A stretch of 64,000 nucleotides of DNA from Streptomyces sp. A0958 (GTDB taxonomy: Bacteria > Actinomycetota > Actinomycetes > Streptomycetales > Streptomycetaceae), in contig NZ_SSBK01000011.1 in the NCBI RefSeq assembly GCF_004795035.1, positions 1 through 64,000 of the forward strand, read 5' to 3'. A program made the translations under genes and the position numbers. The notes under the pieces are model-generated. The model did not search any database. It was not told the DNA's origin and saw nothing but the letters and a program-made list of their open reading frames with translations. Of the stretch, positions 40,680 through 51,369 are shown piece after piece. Each line of letters starts with the position of its first letter. Positions within the stretch are counted from its first letter, which is position 1.

Positions 40680-40730
40680 GTGTCCTCGTTCGTCATGATT
40701 ATTGGCAACAGGCGCGCCGGTCCGCAGTGA
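40680..40730 (+). CDS. putative cimA leader peptide with Ile codons
   Basis: GTG 40680 opens a 16-residue frame, MSSFVMIIGNRRAGPQ, with two adjacent ATT isoleucine codons (40698-40703) next to Val and Met. ATT is rare here. The end, IIGNRRAG, resembles the ilvB leader's VLGKRVG. No ribosome-binding site is seen before GTG, so it may be read from a leaderless message (a weak CAGACT -10 lies at 40668-40673), or ATG 40695 may be the start. A U-tailed terminator follows 55 bases later. Confidence 0.6.
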   Translation: MSSFVMIIGNRRAGPQ

Positions 40731-40785
40731 CCGTCCCGTACCACCACGTACGGCACGGCCACCGTGCCCCAGACCCGCGCGCAGA

Positions 40786-40811
40786 CCTCTCGCACCCGCG
40801 AGGGGTTTTTT
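40786..40811 (+). terminator. attenuator terminator upstream of cimA
   Basis: CCTCTCGC (40786-40793) pairs with GCGAGGGG (40798-40805; one G-U) around ACCC, followed by six T, then GTTTT. It is about 105 bases upstream of cimA and not behind any gene other than the leader. Upstream hairpins (40736-40753; 40752-40768) overlap and exclude each other. GCGCGCCGGTC (40712-40722) can pair with GACCCGCGCGC (40772-40782) with one mismatch. Confidence 0.8.
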
Positions 40812-40917
40812 GTTTTCCGGCCCTCACCTCGGCCGGGACACGAGGCGCGCGGGATGATGGGGGCAAGTGGAGCCAGATCGTCCGGATTCCACTCATCCGA
40901 CAGGAGTCAGACCAGCA

Positions 40918-42525
40918 ATGACCACCAAGGCCAAGCCCACCGACGACAGCTTCCATGTCTTCGACACCACGCTGCGCGACGGTTCACAGCGTGAAGGCAT
41001 CAACCTGACGGTCGCCGACAAGCTGACCATCGCCCGCCACCTGGACGAGTTCGGCGTCGGCTTCATCGAGGGCGGCTGGCCGGGCGCCAACCCCCGCGAC
41101 ACCGAGTTCTTCGCCCGCGCGCGCCAGGAGATCGAGTTCAAGAACGCCGAACTGGTCGCCTTCGGCGCCACCCGCAGGGCGGGCGGCTCGGCGGCGGCGG
41201 ACCCCCAGGTCAAGGCGTTGCTGGAGTCGGGTGCCCCGGTGATCACGCTGGTCGCCAAGTCCCACGACCGCCATGTGGAGCTCGCCCTGCGCACCACCCT
41301 GGAGGAGAACCTGGAGATGGTCCGCGACACCGTCTCCCACCTCCGCGAGCAGGGCCGCCGGGTCTTCGTCGACTGCGAGCACTTCTTCGACGGCTACCGC
41401 GCCAACCCCGAGTACGCCAAGGCCGTCGTCAAGGCCGCCGCCGAGGCCGGCGCCGACGTCGTCATCCTCTGCGACACCAACGGCGGGATGCTCCCGGCCC
41501 AGATCCAGGCCGTCGTCTCCACCGTCCTCGCCGACACCGGAGCCCGGCTCGGCATCCACGCCCAGGACGACACCGGCTGCGCCGTCGCCAACACCCTGGC
41601 CGCCGTCGACGCGGGCGCCACCCACGTCCAGTGCACCGCCAACGGCTACGGCGAGCGGGTCGGCAACGCCAACCTCTTCCCCGTCGTCGCCGCGCTGGAA
41701 CTCAAGTACGGCAAGACCGTGCTCCCCGAGGGCGCGCTCGCCGACATGACCCGCGTCTCGCACGCCATCGCCGAGGTCGTCAACCTCACCCCCTCCACCC
41801 ACCAGCCCTACGTCGGCGTCTCCGCCTTCGCGCACAAGGCCGGGCTGCACGCCTCCGCGATCAAGGTCGACCCGGACCTCTACCAACACATCGACCCCGC
41901 CCTGGTCGGCAACACCATGCGGATGCTGGTCTCCGACATGGCCGGCCGCGCCTCCATCGAACTCAAGAGCGACGAGCTCGGCATCGACCTCGGCGGCGAC
42001 CGCGAGCTGGTCGGCCGGGTCGTGGAGCGGGTCAAGGAGCGCGAACTGCGGGGCTACACCTACGAGGCGGCCGACGCCTCCTTCGAACTCCTGCTGCGCG
42101 CCGAGGCCGAGGGCCGGGTGCGGCGCTACTTCCGTACCGAGTCCTGGCGCGCGATCGTCGAGGACCGCCCCGACGGCACGCACGCCAACGAGGCGACGGT
42201 GAAGCTCTGGGCCAAGGGCGAGCGCATCGTCGCCACCGCCGAGGGCAACGGCCCGGTCAACGCCCTGGACCGGGCGCTGCGCGTCGCCCTGGAGCGGATC
42301 TACCCGCAGCTCGCCAAGCTGGAGCTGGTGGACTACAAGGTCCGCATCCTGGAGGGCCGCACCGGCACCGACTCCACCACCCGCGTCCTCATCACCACCG
42401 GTGACGGCACCGCAGAGTGGTCGACCGTCGGGGTCGCGGAGAACATCATCGCGGCGTCCTGGCAGGCCCTGGAGGACGCGTACACCTTCGGCCTGCTGCG
42501 CGCCGGCGTCGAGCCCACGGACTGA
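40918..42525 (+). CDS. cimA: (R)-citramalate synthase
   Basis: 535 residues of the HMG-lyase/2-isopropylmalate synthase superfamily. It condenses pyruvate with acetyl-CoA to citramalate, giving 2-oxobutyrate for isoleucine without threonine. The N-terminus FDTTLRDGSQREGINLTVADKL and GGWPGANPRDTEFF are typical of the CimA (TIGR00977) branch rather than LeuA. Metal/active-site segments include LGIHAQDDTGCAVANTLAAV and FAHKAGLHASAI. A C-terminal LeuA dimerisation/allosteric domain (about 400-535) allows isoleucine feedback. ATG 40918 with AGGAG 11 bases before. The Ile-codon leader and attenuator upstream (40680-40811) fit an isoleucine gene. CimA versus a second LeuA is judged from sequence only. 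Confidence 0.9.
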   Translation: MTTKAKPTDDSFHVFDTTLRDGSQREGINLTVADKLTIARHLDEFGVGFIEGGWPGANPRDTEFFARARQEIEFKNAELVAFGATRRAGGSAAADPQVKALLESGAPVITLVAKSHDRHVELALRTTLEENLEMVRDTVSHLREQGRRVFVDCEHFFDGYRANPEYAKAVVKAAAEAGADVVILCDTNGGMLPAQIQAVVSTVLADTGARLGIHAQDDTGCAVANTLAAVDAGATHVQCTANGYGERVGNANLFPVVAALELKYGKTVLPEGALADMTRVSHAIAEVVNLTPSTHQPYVGVSAFAHKAGLHASAIKVDPDLYQHIDPALVGNTMRMLVSDMAGRASIELKSDELGIDLGGDRELVGRVVERVKERELRGYTYEAADASFELLLRAEAEGRVRRYFRTESWRAIVEDRPDGTHANEATVKLWAKGERIVATAEGNGPVNALDRALRVALERIYPQLAKLELVDYKVRILEGRTGTDSTTRVLITTGDGTAEWSTVGVAENIIAASWQALEDAYTFGLLRAGVEPTD

Positions 42526-42541
42526 CAACGACACGACGCAC

Positions 42542-42585
42542 CGCCCCCGTTCGCCCGCCGGTTCACGGCGGAGCGAGCGGGGGCG
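42542..42585 (+). terminator. terminator after cimA
   Basis: Outer stem of 13 bp (42542-42554 with 42573-42585; one G-U), a one-base bulge, then CCGCCG/CGGCGG (42555-42560 with 42566-42571) around GTTCA. Confidence 0.8.
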
Positions 42586-42598
42586 CGCGTGTTTCGAG

Positions 42599-42612
42599 AC
42601 CCCGTACGGGGT
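42599..42612 (+). repeat. 14-bp perfect palindrome ACCCCGTACGGGGT
   Basis: Symmetric site between the cimA terminator and the lacI promoter. The rest of the gap up to 42728 shows no gene or other motif I can support. Confidence 0.5.
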
Positions 42613-42728
42613 GAGAGTGAACTGCCTCCACAGGCTCACGTCAAGAGCCTTGTACGTTCAGGAGTTGAACGAAAAGCCCTCCCTGTCTCCGTTATCAGAT
42701 GGGTACGGACCAATGTCGGCGTGAAGTA

Positions 42729-42757
42729 TTGACGGTCGTGTTCCGGCGGGGTTAACT
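42729..42757 (+). promoter_or_regulatory. predicted promoter of the LacI-family gene
   Basis: TTGACG (42729-42734), 17 bases, TTAACT (42752-42757), close to the consensus of the main vegetative sigma factor. Transcription would start near 42764, just before the palindrome array. Confidence 0.6.
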
Positions 42758-42770
42758 CACGCCACCAACG

Positions 42771-42816
42771 CCGGTACCGGTTCCGGAACCGGTTGCGGTA
42801 CCGGTTCCATAACCGG
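42771..42816 (+). promoter_or_regulatory. tandem CCGGTT-N4-AACCGG operator-like palindromes
   Basis: CCGGTTCCGGAACCGG (42777-42792, perfect) and CCGGTTCCATAACCGG (42801-42816) share half-sites, with centres 24 bases apart; a CCGGTACCGG palindrome (42771-42780) overlaps the first. They lie just downstream of the predicted promoter and before lacI, where a LacI-type repressor would block its own transcription. Confidence 0.75.
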
Positions 42817-42868
42817 CCGTTCTCTGAGCCGTTGTGTGCTCTGTCCCGTCCTGTCCTGGAGGCCCCCG

Positions 42869-43843
42869 ATGCGTGTCACCATCGCTGATGTCGCCCGTGA
42901 GGCCGGCGTCAGCAAGACGACCGTGTCCCGGGTGATCAACACCAAGGGCGAGGTGGACGGTTCGACGGCCGCCCGTGTTCGTGAAGTGATCGCACAGCTC
43001 GGTTACGTACCCAGCTCGGGCGCCGTCGGTCTGGCCCGCGGCAGCAGCCGTACGGTCGGCATGCTGGTGCCCTCGCTGACCTGGCCGTGGATGGGCGAGG
43101 TGCTGCAGGGCGTCGTCGACACCGTCGAGGCCGCCGACTACGGGCTGCTGCTGTTCACCTGCAACCGCGGGGCCGAGTCCGTGGAGCGCTTCACCAGCCA
43201 GGTGTCGGCGCGGGCCTTCGACGGACTGGTCGTGGTGGAACCCGAGAACACCCTCGACCACCTCACCGAACTGCACCGCGGCGGCCTCCCGATCGTGCTG
43301 ATCGACGATCGCGGCCACCACCCCGAATTCCCCTCCGTCGTGACCACCAACCACGAAGGAGGCGCGTCGGCCGCCCGTCATCTGCGGGACGCCGGCCGCA
43401 CCAGGCCCGTCGTGATCACGGGCCCCGAAGGCTTCGGCTGCGTACGCGACCGGCTGGCGGGATTCCTCTCGGTCCTGCCCACCGGCCTCGTCGTCCGCGG
43501 GGACTTCACCGAACGCAGCGGCCGGCTGGCCGTGGAGGAACTCCTCGCATCCGGCACGGAGTTCGATTCGGTCTTCGCGCACAACGACATCACCGCGGCA
43601 GGCGTGCTGCGGGCGTTGCGCGCCGCGGGGCGGACCGTGCCCGGTGACATCTCGGTGGTCGGCTTCGACGACATCCCGATGGCCGAGCACACCGAACCGC
43701 CCCTGACCACCGTGCGCCAGCCCACCCGGCAGATGGGTGAGACGGCCGCACGGATGCTGCTCTCCCACCTCGGCGGCACGCCGGTACCCGACGCCCCGGT
43801 CGTGCTGCCCACCGAACTGGTCGTGCGCCACTCGGCGCCCTAG
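42869..43843 (+). CDS. LacI-family transcriptional regulator
   Basis: 324 residues. The N-terminal LacI helix-turn-helix with hinge, MRVTIADVAREAGVSKTTVSRVINTKGEVDGSTAARVREVIAQLGYVPS (1-52), is followed by a periplasmic-binding-protein-like sensor domain (TVGMLVPSLTWPWMGEVLQG... DISVVGFDDIPMAEHTEPPLTTVRQP). ATG 42869 has GGAGG 6 bases upstream. It is first in a same-strand series leading into the transporter and glycosidases and most likely represses them until an oligosaccharide is present. The palindromes at 42771-42816 are its probable operator. Confidence 0.93.
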   Translation: MRVTIADVAREAGVSKTTVSRVINTKGEVDGSTAARVREVIAQLGYVPSSGAVGLARGSSRTVGMLVPSLTWPWMGEVLQGVVDTVEAADYGLLLFTCNRGAESVERFTSQVSARAFDGLVVVEPENTLDHLTELHRGGLPIVLIDDRGHHPEFPSVVTTNHEGGASAARHLRDAGRTRPVVITGPEGFGCVRDRLAGFLSVLPTGLVVRGDFTERSGRLAVEELLASGTEFDSVFAHNDITAAGVLRALRAAGRTVPGDISVVGFDDIPMAEHTEPPLTTVRQPTRQMGETAARMLLSHLGGTPVPDAPVVLPTELVVRHSAP

Positions 43844-43885
43844 CGGACAGGGCGCCCCCAGGCCCGCACCGCACCCGCTACGCCC

Positions 43886-43905
43886 GCGCTCGGCGCGCCG
43901 AGCGC
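43886..43905 (+). repeat. 20-bp perfect palindrome between lacI and the binding-protein gene
   Basis: GCGCTCGGCGCGCCGAGCGC is fully symmetric. It lies 43 bases after lacI and 48 bases before the solute-binding-protein gene. As RNA it would give a hairpin with a very short loop; as DNA it could be an operator. It does not match the CCGGTT-N4-AACCGG sites. Confidence 0.7.
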
Positions 43906-43953
43906 TGCCCGTTTCCGGATCTCCCAGACCCGCCAGTCCCTCCTGGAGTCGTT

Positions 43954-45630
43954 ATGTCCGCACGCCGTCACACGCTCAGAGCCGCCGCGCTCGCCACCGC
44001 GGTGGTCGCACTCGCCGCAGGCTGTTCCTCGGCCAACTCGAACCACAACAAGAACAGCGGCAGCGCCGCCTCGGGCGTCCTGACCCTTGGCAAGCCGGAC
44101 GGACCGCAGACGAACAACAGCAACCCGTTCCTCAGCACCTCGGCCGGCGCCACCCTCGGCTACCGCTACATGATCTACGAGCCGCTGGCGATGACGAGCC
44201 AGATCCGGCCGGCCGACAAGGCCGACCCGTGGCTGGCGACCGAGTGGAAGTGGGACCTCAACTACACCAAGGTCACCTTCACCCTCGACTCCCGGGCCAA
44301 GTGGGCCGACGGCAAGCCGCTGACCGCCGAGGACGTGGCGTTCACCTTCGACCTGCTGAAGAAGCACCCGGCGCTCAACGGCAACGGCATCGCCTTCAGC
44401 GGGATCAAGGTAAAGGACAAGAAGGTCATCCTGACCTTCGACGAGTCGCAGTACGTCAACCAGAACAAGATCATCCAGCAGTTCATCGTGCCCAAGCACA
44501 TCTGGGAGGGCGTCAAGGACCCGGAGACCTGGCCCAACCGCACGCCCGTCGGCTCCGGCCCGTACAAGCTGAAGACCTTCACCCCGCAGACCACCACGCT
44601 GACCGCCACGCCCACCTACTGGAAGGGCGCGACGAAGGTCAAGGAGCTGCGCTACAGCACGTACAACGACAACAGCGCCGCCACCACCGCGCTGGCCAGC
44701 GGCAAGCTGGAGTGGTCGTTCGTCTTCATGCCGGACTACAAGAAGCTGTTCATCGCCAAGGACCCGCAGAACCACAAGCTGTGGTTCCCCTCCGGGCTCG
44801 GCATCCACGGCCTGTGGTTCAACACCGCCCGCAAGCCGTTCGACAACCCGGCGCTGCGCAAGGCCATGGCGATGGTCGTGGACCGCAACGCGATCTACAC
44901 CCAGGCCGAGGCGACGCTCTACCCGGAGATCACCAACCCCACCGGCATCCCGCTGCCCGCCGGTGAGTCGTTCATCGCCCCCGAATACAAGGACGCCAGC
45001 ACCAAGCCGGACGTCGAGGGCGCCAAGGAGGTCCTGGAGAAGGCCGGCTTCACGCTCAGCGGCGGTGTGCTCAAGGACCCGAGCGGCAAGCCGGTGAAGC
45101 TGACCTTCACCGACCCGGCCGGCTGGAACGACTACATCACCGGCCTCGCGATCATCAAGGACAACATCAAGAAGATCGGCATCGAGGCCAAGGTCAAGAC
45201 GCAGACCGCCGAGGCCTGGGGCACGGACGTCGCCAACGGCAACTTCGACGCCACCCTGCACTGGACCAACAGCGGCGCCACCCCGTACGACATGTACCAG
45301 AACATCATGGACGGCGCGCTGCTCCAGCCCATCGGCAAGGCCTCCCAGCTCGGCAACTTCGGCCGCTTCAAGAACACCGAGGCGACCGAGGCGCTGAAGG
45401 ACTTCGCCCAGGCCACCACGGACACCGCCCGCACCTCGGCGATGAACACCCTCCAGAAGATCATGGTCGAGGAGGCGCCGATGATCCCGACCGCGGCCGC
45501 GCCCATCGGGGCGGAGTACTCCACCAAGAACTGGGTGGGCTGGCCCACCGAGGACGACCCGTACGCCGACCCGCAGCACACCCAGCCCTCGTCGCTGGAA
45601 GTCGTGCTGAAGCTCAAGCCCTCCAAGTAG
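43954..45630 (+). CDS. ABC transporter solute-binding lipoprotein, family 5 (Opp/Dpp type)
   Basis: 558 residues. The lipoprotein signal [24 protein letters not shown] puts lipid on Cys24, anchoring it outside the membrane. The mature part has the family 5 pattern: a YMIYEPLAM segment, [52 protein letters not shown] and the long C-terminal lobe. Family 5 proteins mostly bind peptides, but some bind cello- or other beta-gluco-oligosaccharides. The adjacent LacI, GH1 and GH3 genes make a sugar ligand more likely here. ATG 43954 with CTGGAG upstream. First transporter gene of the cluster. Confidence 0.9.
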   Translation: MSARRHTLRAAALATAVVALAAGCSSANSNHNKNSGSAASGVLTLGKPDGPQTNNSNPFLSTSAGATLGYRYMIYEPLAMTSQIRPADKADPWLATEWKWDLNYTKVTFTLDSRAKWADGKPLTAEDVAFTFDLLKKHPALNGNGIAFSGIKVKDKKVILTFDESQYVNQNKIIQQFIVPKHIWEGVKDPETWPNRTPVGSGPYKLKTFTPQTTTLTATPTYWKGATKVKELRYSTYNDNSAATTALASGKLEWSFVFMPDYKKLFIAKDPQNHKLWFPSGLGIHGLWFNTARKPFDNPALRKAMAMVVDRNAIYTQAEATLYPEITNPTGIPLPAGESFIAPEYKDASTKPDVEGAKEVLEKAGFTLSGGVLKDPSGKPVKLTFTDPAGWNDYITGLAIIKDNIKKIGIEAKVKTQTAEAWGTDVANGNFDATLHWTNSGATPYDMYQNIMDGALLQPIGKASQLGNFGRFKNTEATEALKDFAQATTDTARTSAMNTLQKIMVEEAPMIPTAAAPIGAEYSTKNWVGWPTEDDPYADPQHTQPSSLEVVLKLKPSK

Positions 45631-45654
45631 GACCAGGGATTCCAGGTACCGGCC

Positions 45655-46716
45655 ATGTCTGAACAGTCAGAGAACAACCACGTCGTGCTCGAAGCACGCG
45701 GAGTCACCAAGCACTTCGCCGTGCGGCGCACCGGCCGCGATCTCCTCGCGGGCAAGCGCCGTACCGTCCACGCCGTCGACGACGTCTCGCTGCAACTGCG
45801 GCGCGGCACCGTCACGGCACTGGTGGGGGAGTCGGGCTCCGGAAAGTCCACCGTCGCCAGACTGCTCGCCCAGCTGTATCCGCTCACCTCGGGCGAGATC
45901 CACCTGGGCGGACAGCCGGTGAAGGCCGGACGTGGCCGGTCCTTCCGTAGTTACGTACGCCGGGTCCAGCTCATCTTCCAGGACCCGTTCGCCTCGCTGA
46001 ACCCGGTGCACACCGTGCGCTACCACCTGACCCGGTCGCTCAAGATCCACGGCCGGGCGGGCAGCGGCGAGGCGGAACTGGAGAAGAACCTGACCGCTCT
46101 GCTGAACCGCGTCCAGCTGACTCCTCCTCATCAGTATCTGGACAAGTTCCCGCACGAGCTGTCGGGAGGTCAGCGCCAGCGCGTGGCCATCGCCCGCGCG
46201 CTCGGCGCCGACCCCCAGGTCCTCCTGGCCGACGAGCCGGTCTCGATGCTGGACGTCTCCATCCGGCTCGGGGTGCTCAACCTGCTCAAGGACCTCAAGG
46301 ACCGGCTCCGCCTCGCGATCCTCTACATCACCCACGACATCGCCTCCGCCCGCTACTTCGCGGACACCACGCTGGTGATGTACGCGGGCCGGATCGTCGA
46401 GGGCGGTGACAGCGAGACCGTCACCCAGCGCCCCGCACACCCCTACACCCAGCTGCTCATCGCCTCGGCGCCCGACCCGGACCGGGTGGTCGCCGAGGAG
46501 GAGCAGGAGGAGACCGGCAGCGGCGAGCCCCCCTCGCTCATCGAGCCGCCCGCCGGCTGCCGCTTCCACCCCCGCTGCCCCAAGGCGATGGAGCGCTGCC
46601 GCACCGAGCTGCCGCCGCGCTTCGACCTGGCCGACGGCCAGTGGGCCGCCTGCTGGCTGTACGAGGGCACCGGCACCGCCCGCACCGACGACCACGAGAA
46701 GGAGGCTGCGAAGTGA
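45655..46716 (+). CDS. ABC transporter ATP-binding protein, OppF/DppF type
   Basis: 353 residues. Walker [15 protein letters not shown], signature [15 protein letters not shown], Walker [13 protein letters not shown] and switch His in YITHDIAS are all present. The C-terminal oligopeptide-transporter extension carries the usual cysteines ([14 protein letters not shown]). It energises import together with the OppD-like partner at 48675. Its stop overlaps the GTG of the next permease gene. In most opp/dpp operons the two ATPase genes are adjacent; here one precedes and one follows the permeases. Confidence 0.93.
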   Translation: MSEQSENNHVVLEARGVTKHFAVRRTGRDLLAGKRRTVHAVDDVSLQLRRGTVTALVGESGSGKSTVARLLAQLYPLTSGEIHLGGQPVKAGRGRSFRSYVRRVQLIFQDPFASLNPVHTVRYHLTRSLKIHGRAGSGEAELEKNLTALLNRVQLTPPHQYLDKFPHELSGGQRQRVAIARALGADPQVLLADEPVSMLDVSIRLGVLNLLKDLKDRLRLAILYITHDIASARYFADTTLVMYAGRIVEGGDSETVTQRPAHPYTQLLIASAPDPDRVVAEEEQEETGSGEPPSLIEPPAGCRFHPRCPKAMERCRTELPPRFDLADGQWAACWLYEGTGTARTDDHEKEAAK

Positions 46717-47693
46717 AGTACCTGCTCCAACGGCTCGCCTTCTACCTGGTCACCGCCTGGGCCGCCATCACGATCAACTTCCTCATCCCGCGGCTGATGC
46801 CCGGCGACCCCGTCCAGTCCCTCATCGCCCGCTACCAGGGGCAGCTGGACACGAGTGCCATCGCCTCGCTGAAGGCCCTGTTCGGCCTCGACAAGAAGCA
46901 GTCGCTCTGGGAGCAGTACATCGACTACTGGTCGCACCTGCTCCACGGCGACCTCGGCATGTCGTTCACCTTCTTCCCGACGCCGGTCAGCGAGGTCATC
47001 GGCCAGGCGCTCCCGTGGACGCTCGTGCTCGTCGGCATCACCACGCTGATCAGCTTCGTCCTCGGCACCGGCATCGGGGTCTTCACCGGCTGGCGGCGCG
47101 GCTCCTGGATGGACAGCCTGCTGCCCGTCACCACGTTCATCTCCGCCATCCCGTACTTCTGGCTCGGCCTCATCGCGATCTCGCTGTTCGCCGTCAAGTG
47201 GCCGCTCTTCCCCTTCGAGGGCGGGTACGACAACTCCCTGGTGCCGGCCTTCGACTGGCCGTTCATCTCCAGCGCGCTCTACCACGGGGTGCTGCCGGGC
47301 GTGACGATCGTCCTCAGCGCCGTGGCCGGCTGGATTCTCGGCATGCGCAACATGATGGTGACCGTCTCCAGCGAGGACTACGTCATGGTCGCCCAGGCCA
47401 AGGGCCTCTCCGAGCGCCGGGTGATGTTCGGATACGCGGCACGCAACGCGATCCTGCCCAACATCTCCGGCTTCGCCCTCTCCCTCGGACTCATCGTCGG
47501 CGGCACGCTCCTGGTCGAGATGGTCTTCAACTACCCGGGCATCGGCTTCCAGCTCCTCCAGGGCGTGGGCGCCAAGGACTACCCCCTCATGCAGGGCATC
47601 TTCCTGATCATCACACTCTCCGTGCTCGTGGCGAACCTCCTCGCCGACGTCCTCTACATGGTCCTCGACCCCCGTACCCGAAGGGAGGCGTAG
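46713..47693 (+). CDS. ABC transporter permease, OppB/DppB type
   Basis: 326 residues from GTG 46713, overlapping the upstream TGA (GTGA), so it is translationally coupled. Six transmembrane helices are visible: an N-terminal [33 protein letters not shown] typical of DppB, then helices from [21 protein letters not shown] onward. The EAA loop, around [26 protein letters not shown], docks to the ATPase. It imports the ligand of the lipoprotein at 43954. GGAGG lies inside the previous gene. Confidence 0.93.
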   Translation: MKYLLQRLAFYLVTAWAAITINFLIPRLMPGDPVQSLIARYQGQLDTSAIASLKALFGLDKKQSLWEQYIDYWSHLLHGDLGMSFTFFPTPVSEVIGQALPWTLVLVGITTLISFVLGTGIGVFTGWRRGSWMDSLLPVTTFISAIPYFWLGLIAISLFAVKWPLFPFEGGYDNSLVPAFDWPFISSALYHGVLPGVTIVLSAVAGWILGMRNMMVTVSSEDYVMVAQAKGLSERRVMFGYAARNAILPNISGFALSLGLIVGGTLLVEMVFNYPGIGFQLLQGVGAKDYPLMQGIFLIITLSVLVANLLADVLYMVLDPRTRREA

Positions 47694-47697
47694 GGCT

Positions 47698-48674
47698 ATG
47701 GCCGTCACCGCCACCGAGGTCGCCGTACTCGACGCGGCCGAAACCCCGGCAGCGAACAAGCGCCGGTTCCGCTTCCTGCGCGGCCGCAAGACCGTCGTCG
47801 GACTGTGCATCCTGCTCTTCTTCGTGCTGATCGCGATCATCGGCCCGTGGATCGCCCCGTACGACCCCGACGCGATGAGCAGCGAACTGCTCCAGCCGCC
47901 CTCCGGTTCGCACTGGTTCGGCACCACGCACACCGGTCAGGACGTGCTCTCGCAGATCCTCGTCGGCACCCGGGGCGTCCTCGTCGTCGGCTTCGTCGCG
48001 GGCATCCTCGCCACGGCCCTGTCCGTGCTGATCGGGGTCACCGCCGGCTTCCTCGGCGGCGTGGCCGACGAGGCGCTGTCGCTGCTGTCCAACGTCTTCC
48101 TGGTCATCCCCGGACTGCCGCTGATCATCATCATCGCCAGCTTCGTCTCCGACACCGGCGACCTGCTGATCGCCTTCGTCATCGCCCTCACCTCCTGGGC
48201 CTGGGGCGCCCGGGTGCTGCGCGCCCAGACGCTGTCGCTGCGCCGCCGCGACTACGTGGAGGCGGCGCGCGCCACCGGCGAGCCGACCTGGCGGATCATC
48301 ATCTTCGAGGTGATGCCCAACCTGACCGCCGTCATCGCCTCCGGCTTCGTCGGCACGGTCATCTTCGCGGTCCTCTCCGAGATCACCCTCGCCTTCATCG
48401 GCGTCGCCGACATCTCCAACTGGAACTGGGGGACCGTCCTGTTCTGGGCGCAGTCCAACCAGGCACTCGCCCAGGGCGCCTGGTGGTGGTTCGTCCCCGC
48501 CGGTCTCTTCATCGCCCTGCTCGGCATGTCCCTCGCGCTCATCAACTTCGGCATCGACGAGTTCGTCAACCCGCGGCTGCGCACCGAGACCGGCGGCTCC
48601 CGCAAGGTCCGGATGCGCGTCGGCTTCACCCCGGTGGCCCGTACCGGCACCACCCCGCACAAGGAGACCCGCTC

Positions 48675-48678
<4 letters not shown>
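47698..48678 (+). CDS. ABC transporter permease, OppC/DppC type
   Basis: 326 residues. A cytosolic N-terminus, one helix (TVVGLCILLFFVLIAIIGPWIAPYDPD), the OppC-type periplasmic TTHTGQDVLSQILVGTRGVL segment, then five more helices. The ATPase-contact loop is RRRDYVEAARATGEPTWRIIIFEVMPN. It pairs with the OppB-type permease four bases upstream. Its stop overlaps the ATG of the next ATPase gene (ATGA). Confidence 0.93.
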
Positions 48679-49685
<1,007 letters not shown>

Positions 49686-49718
49686 CGCCCCCCGAGCAAC
49701 GCACACTCCAGGAGAACC

Positions 49719-51137
<1,419 letters not shown>

Positions 51138-51369
51138 CCGCGCCCGCGCGCGTGGCCGCGCCACCCTCATGGATACGACGACCGGGTCGTGCAGGCGGCC
51201 TCCCGCCAGAAGCTGGAGTCCACCCGCGGCCAGTGGGTCCTGGACCACGACCAGTACGTGATCCTCACCCCCTCGTGTCACGCCTCCCCGGCCCGGCTGA
51301 ACCTCCGCGCGCGGCACGGCACCCGCACCCGCTGTGCCGCGCGCGGCCACCGCACCCAAGGAGCCGCAC
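51138..51369 (+). other. spacer between GH1 and GH3 genes
   Basis: 232 bases. A frame from GTG 51189 encodes QKLESTRGQWVLDHDQY-type sequence without a family match; it runs on into another frame of the GH3 gene and is not called. No CCGGTT-N4-AACCGG site or clear terminator is present, so the GH3 gene could be read from the upstream operon. Confidence 0.4.

Noticed and set aside
40664..40921. 85-codon frame in the cimA leader with GAGG 7 bases before GTG
   Set aside because: It crosses the terminator hairpin and lacks coding-type codon bias. I prefer the short Ile-codon frame, although the ribosome-binding site favours this one; it remains an alternative.
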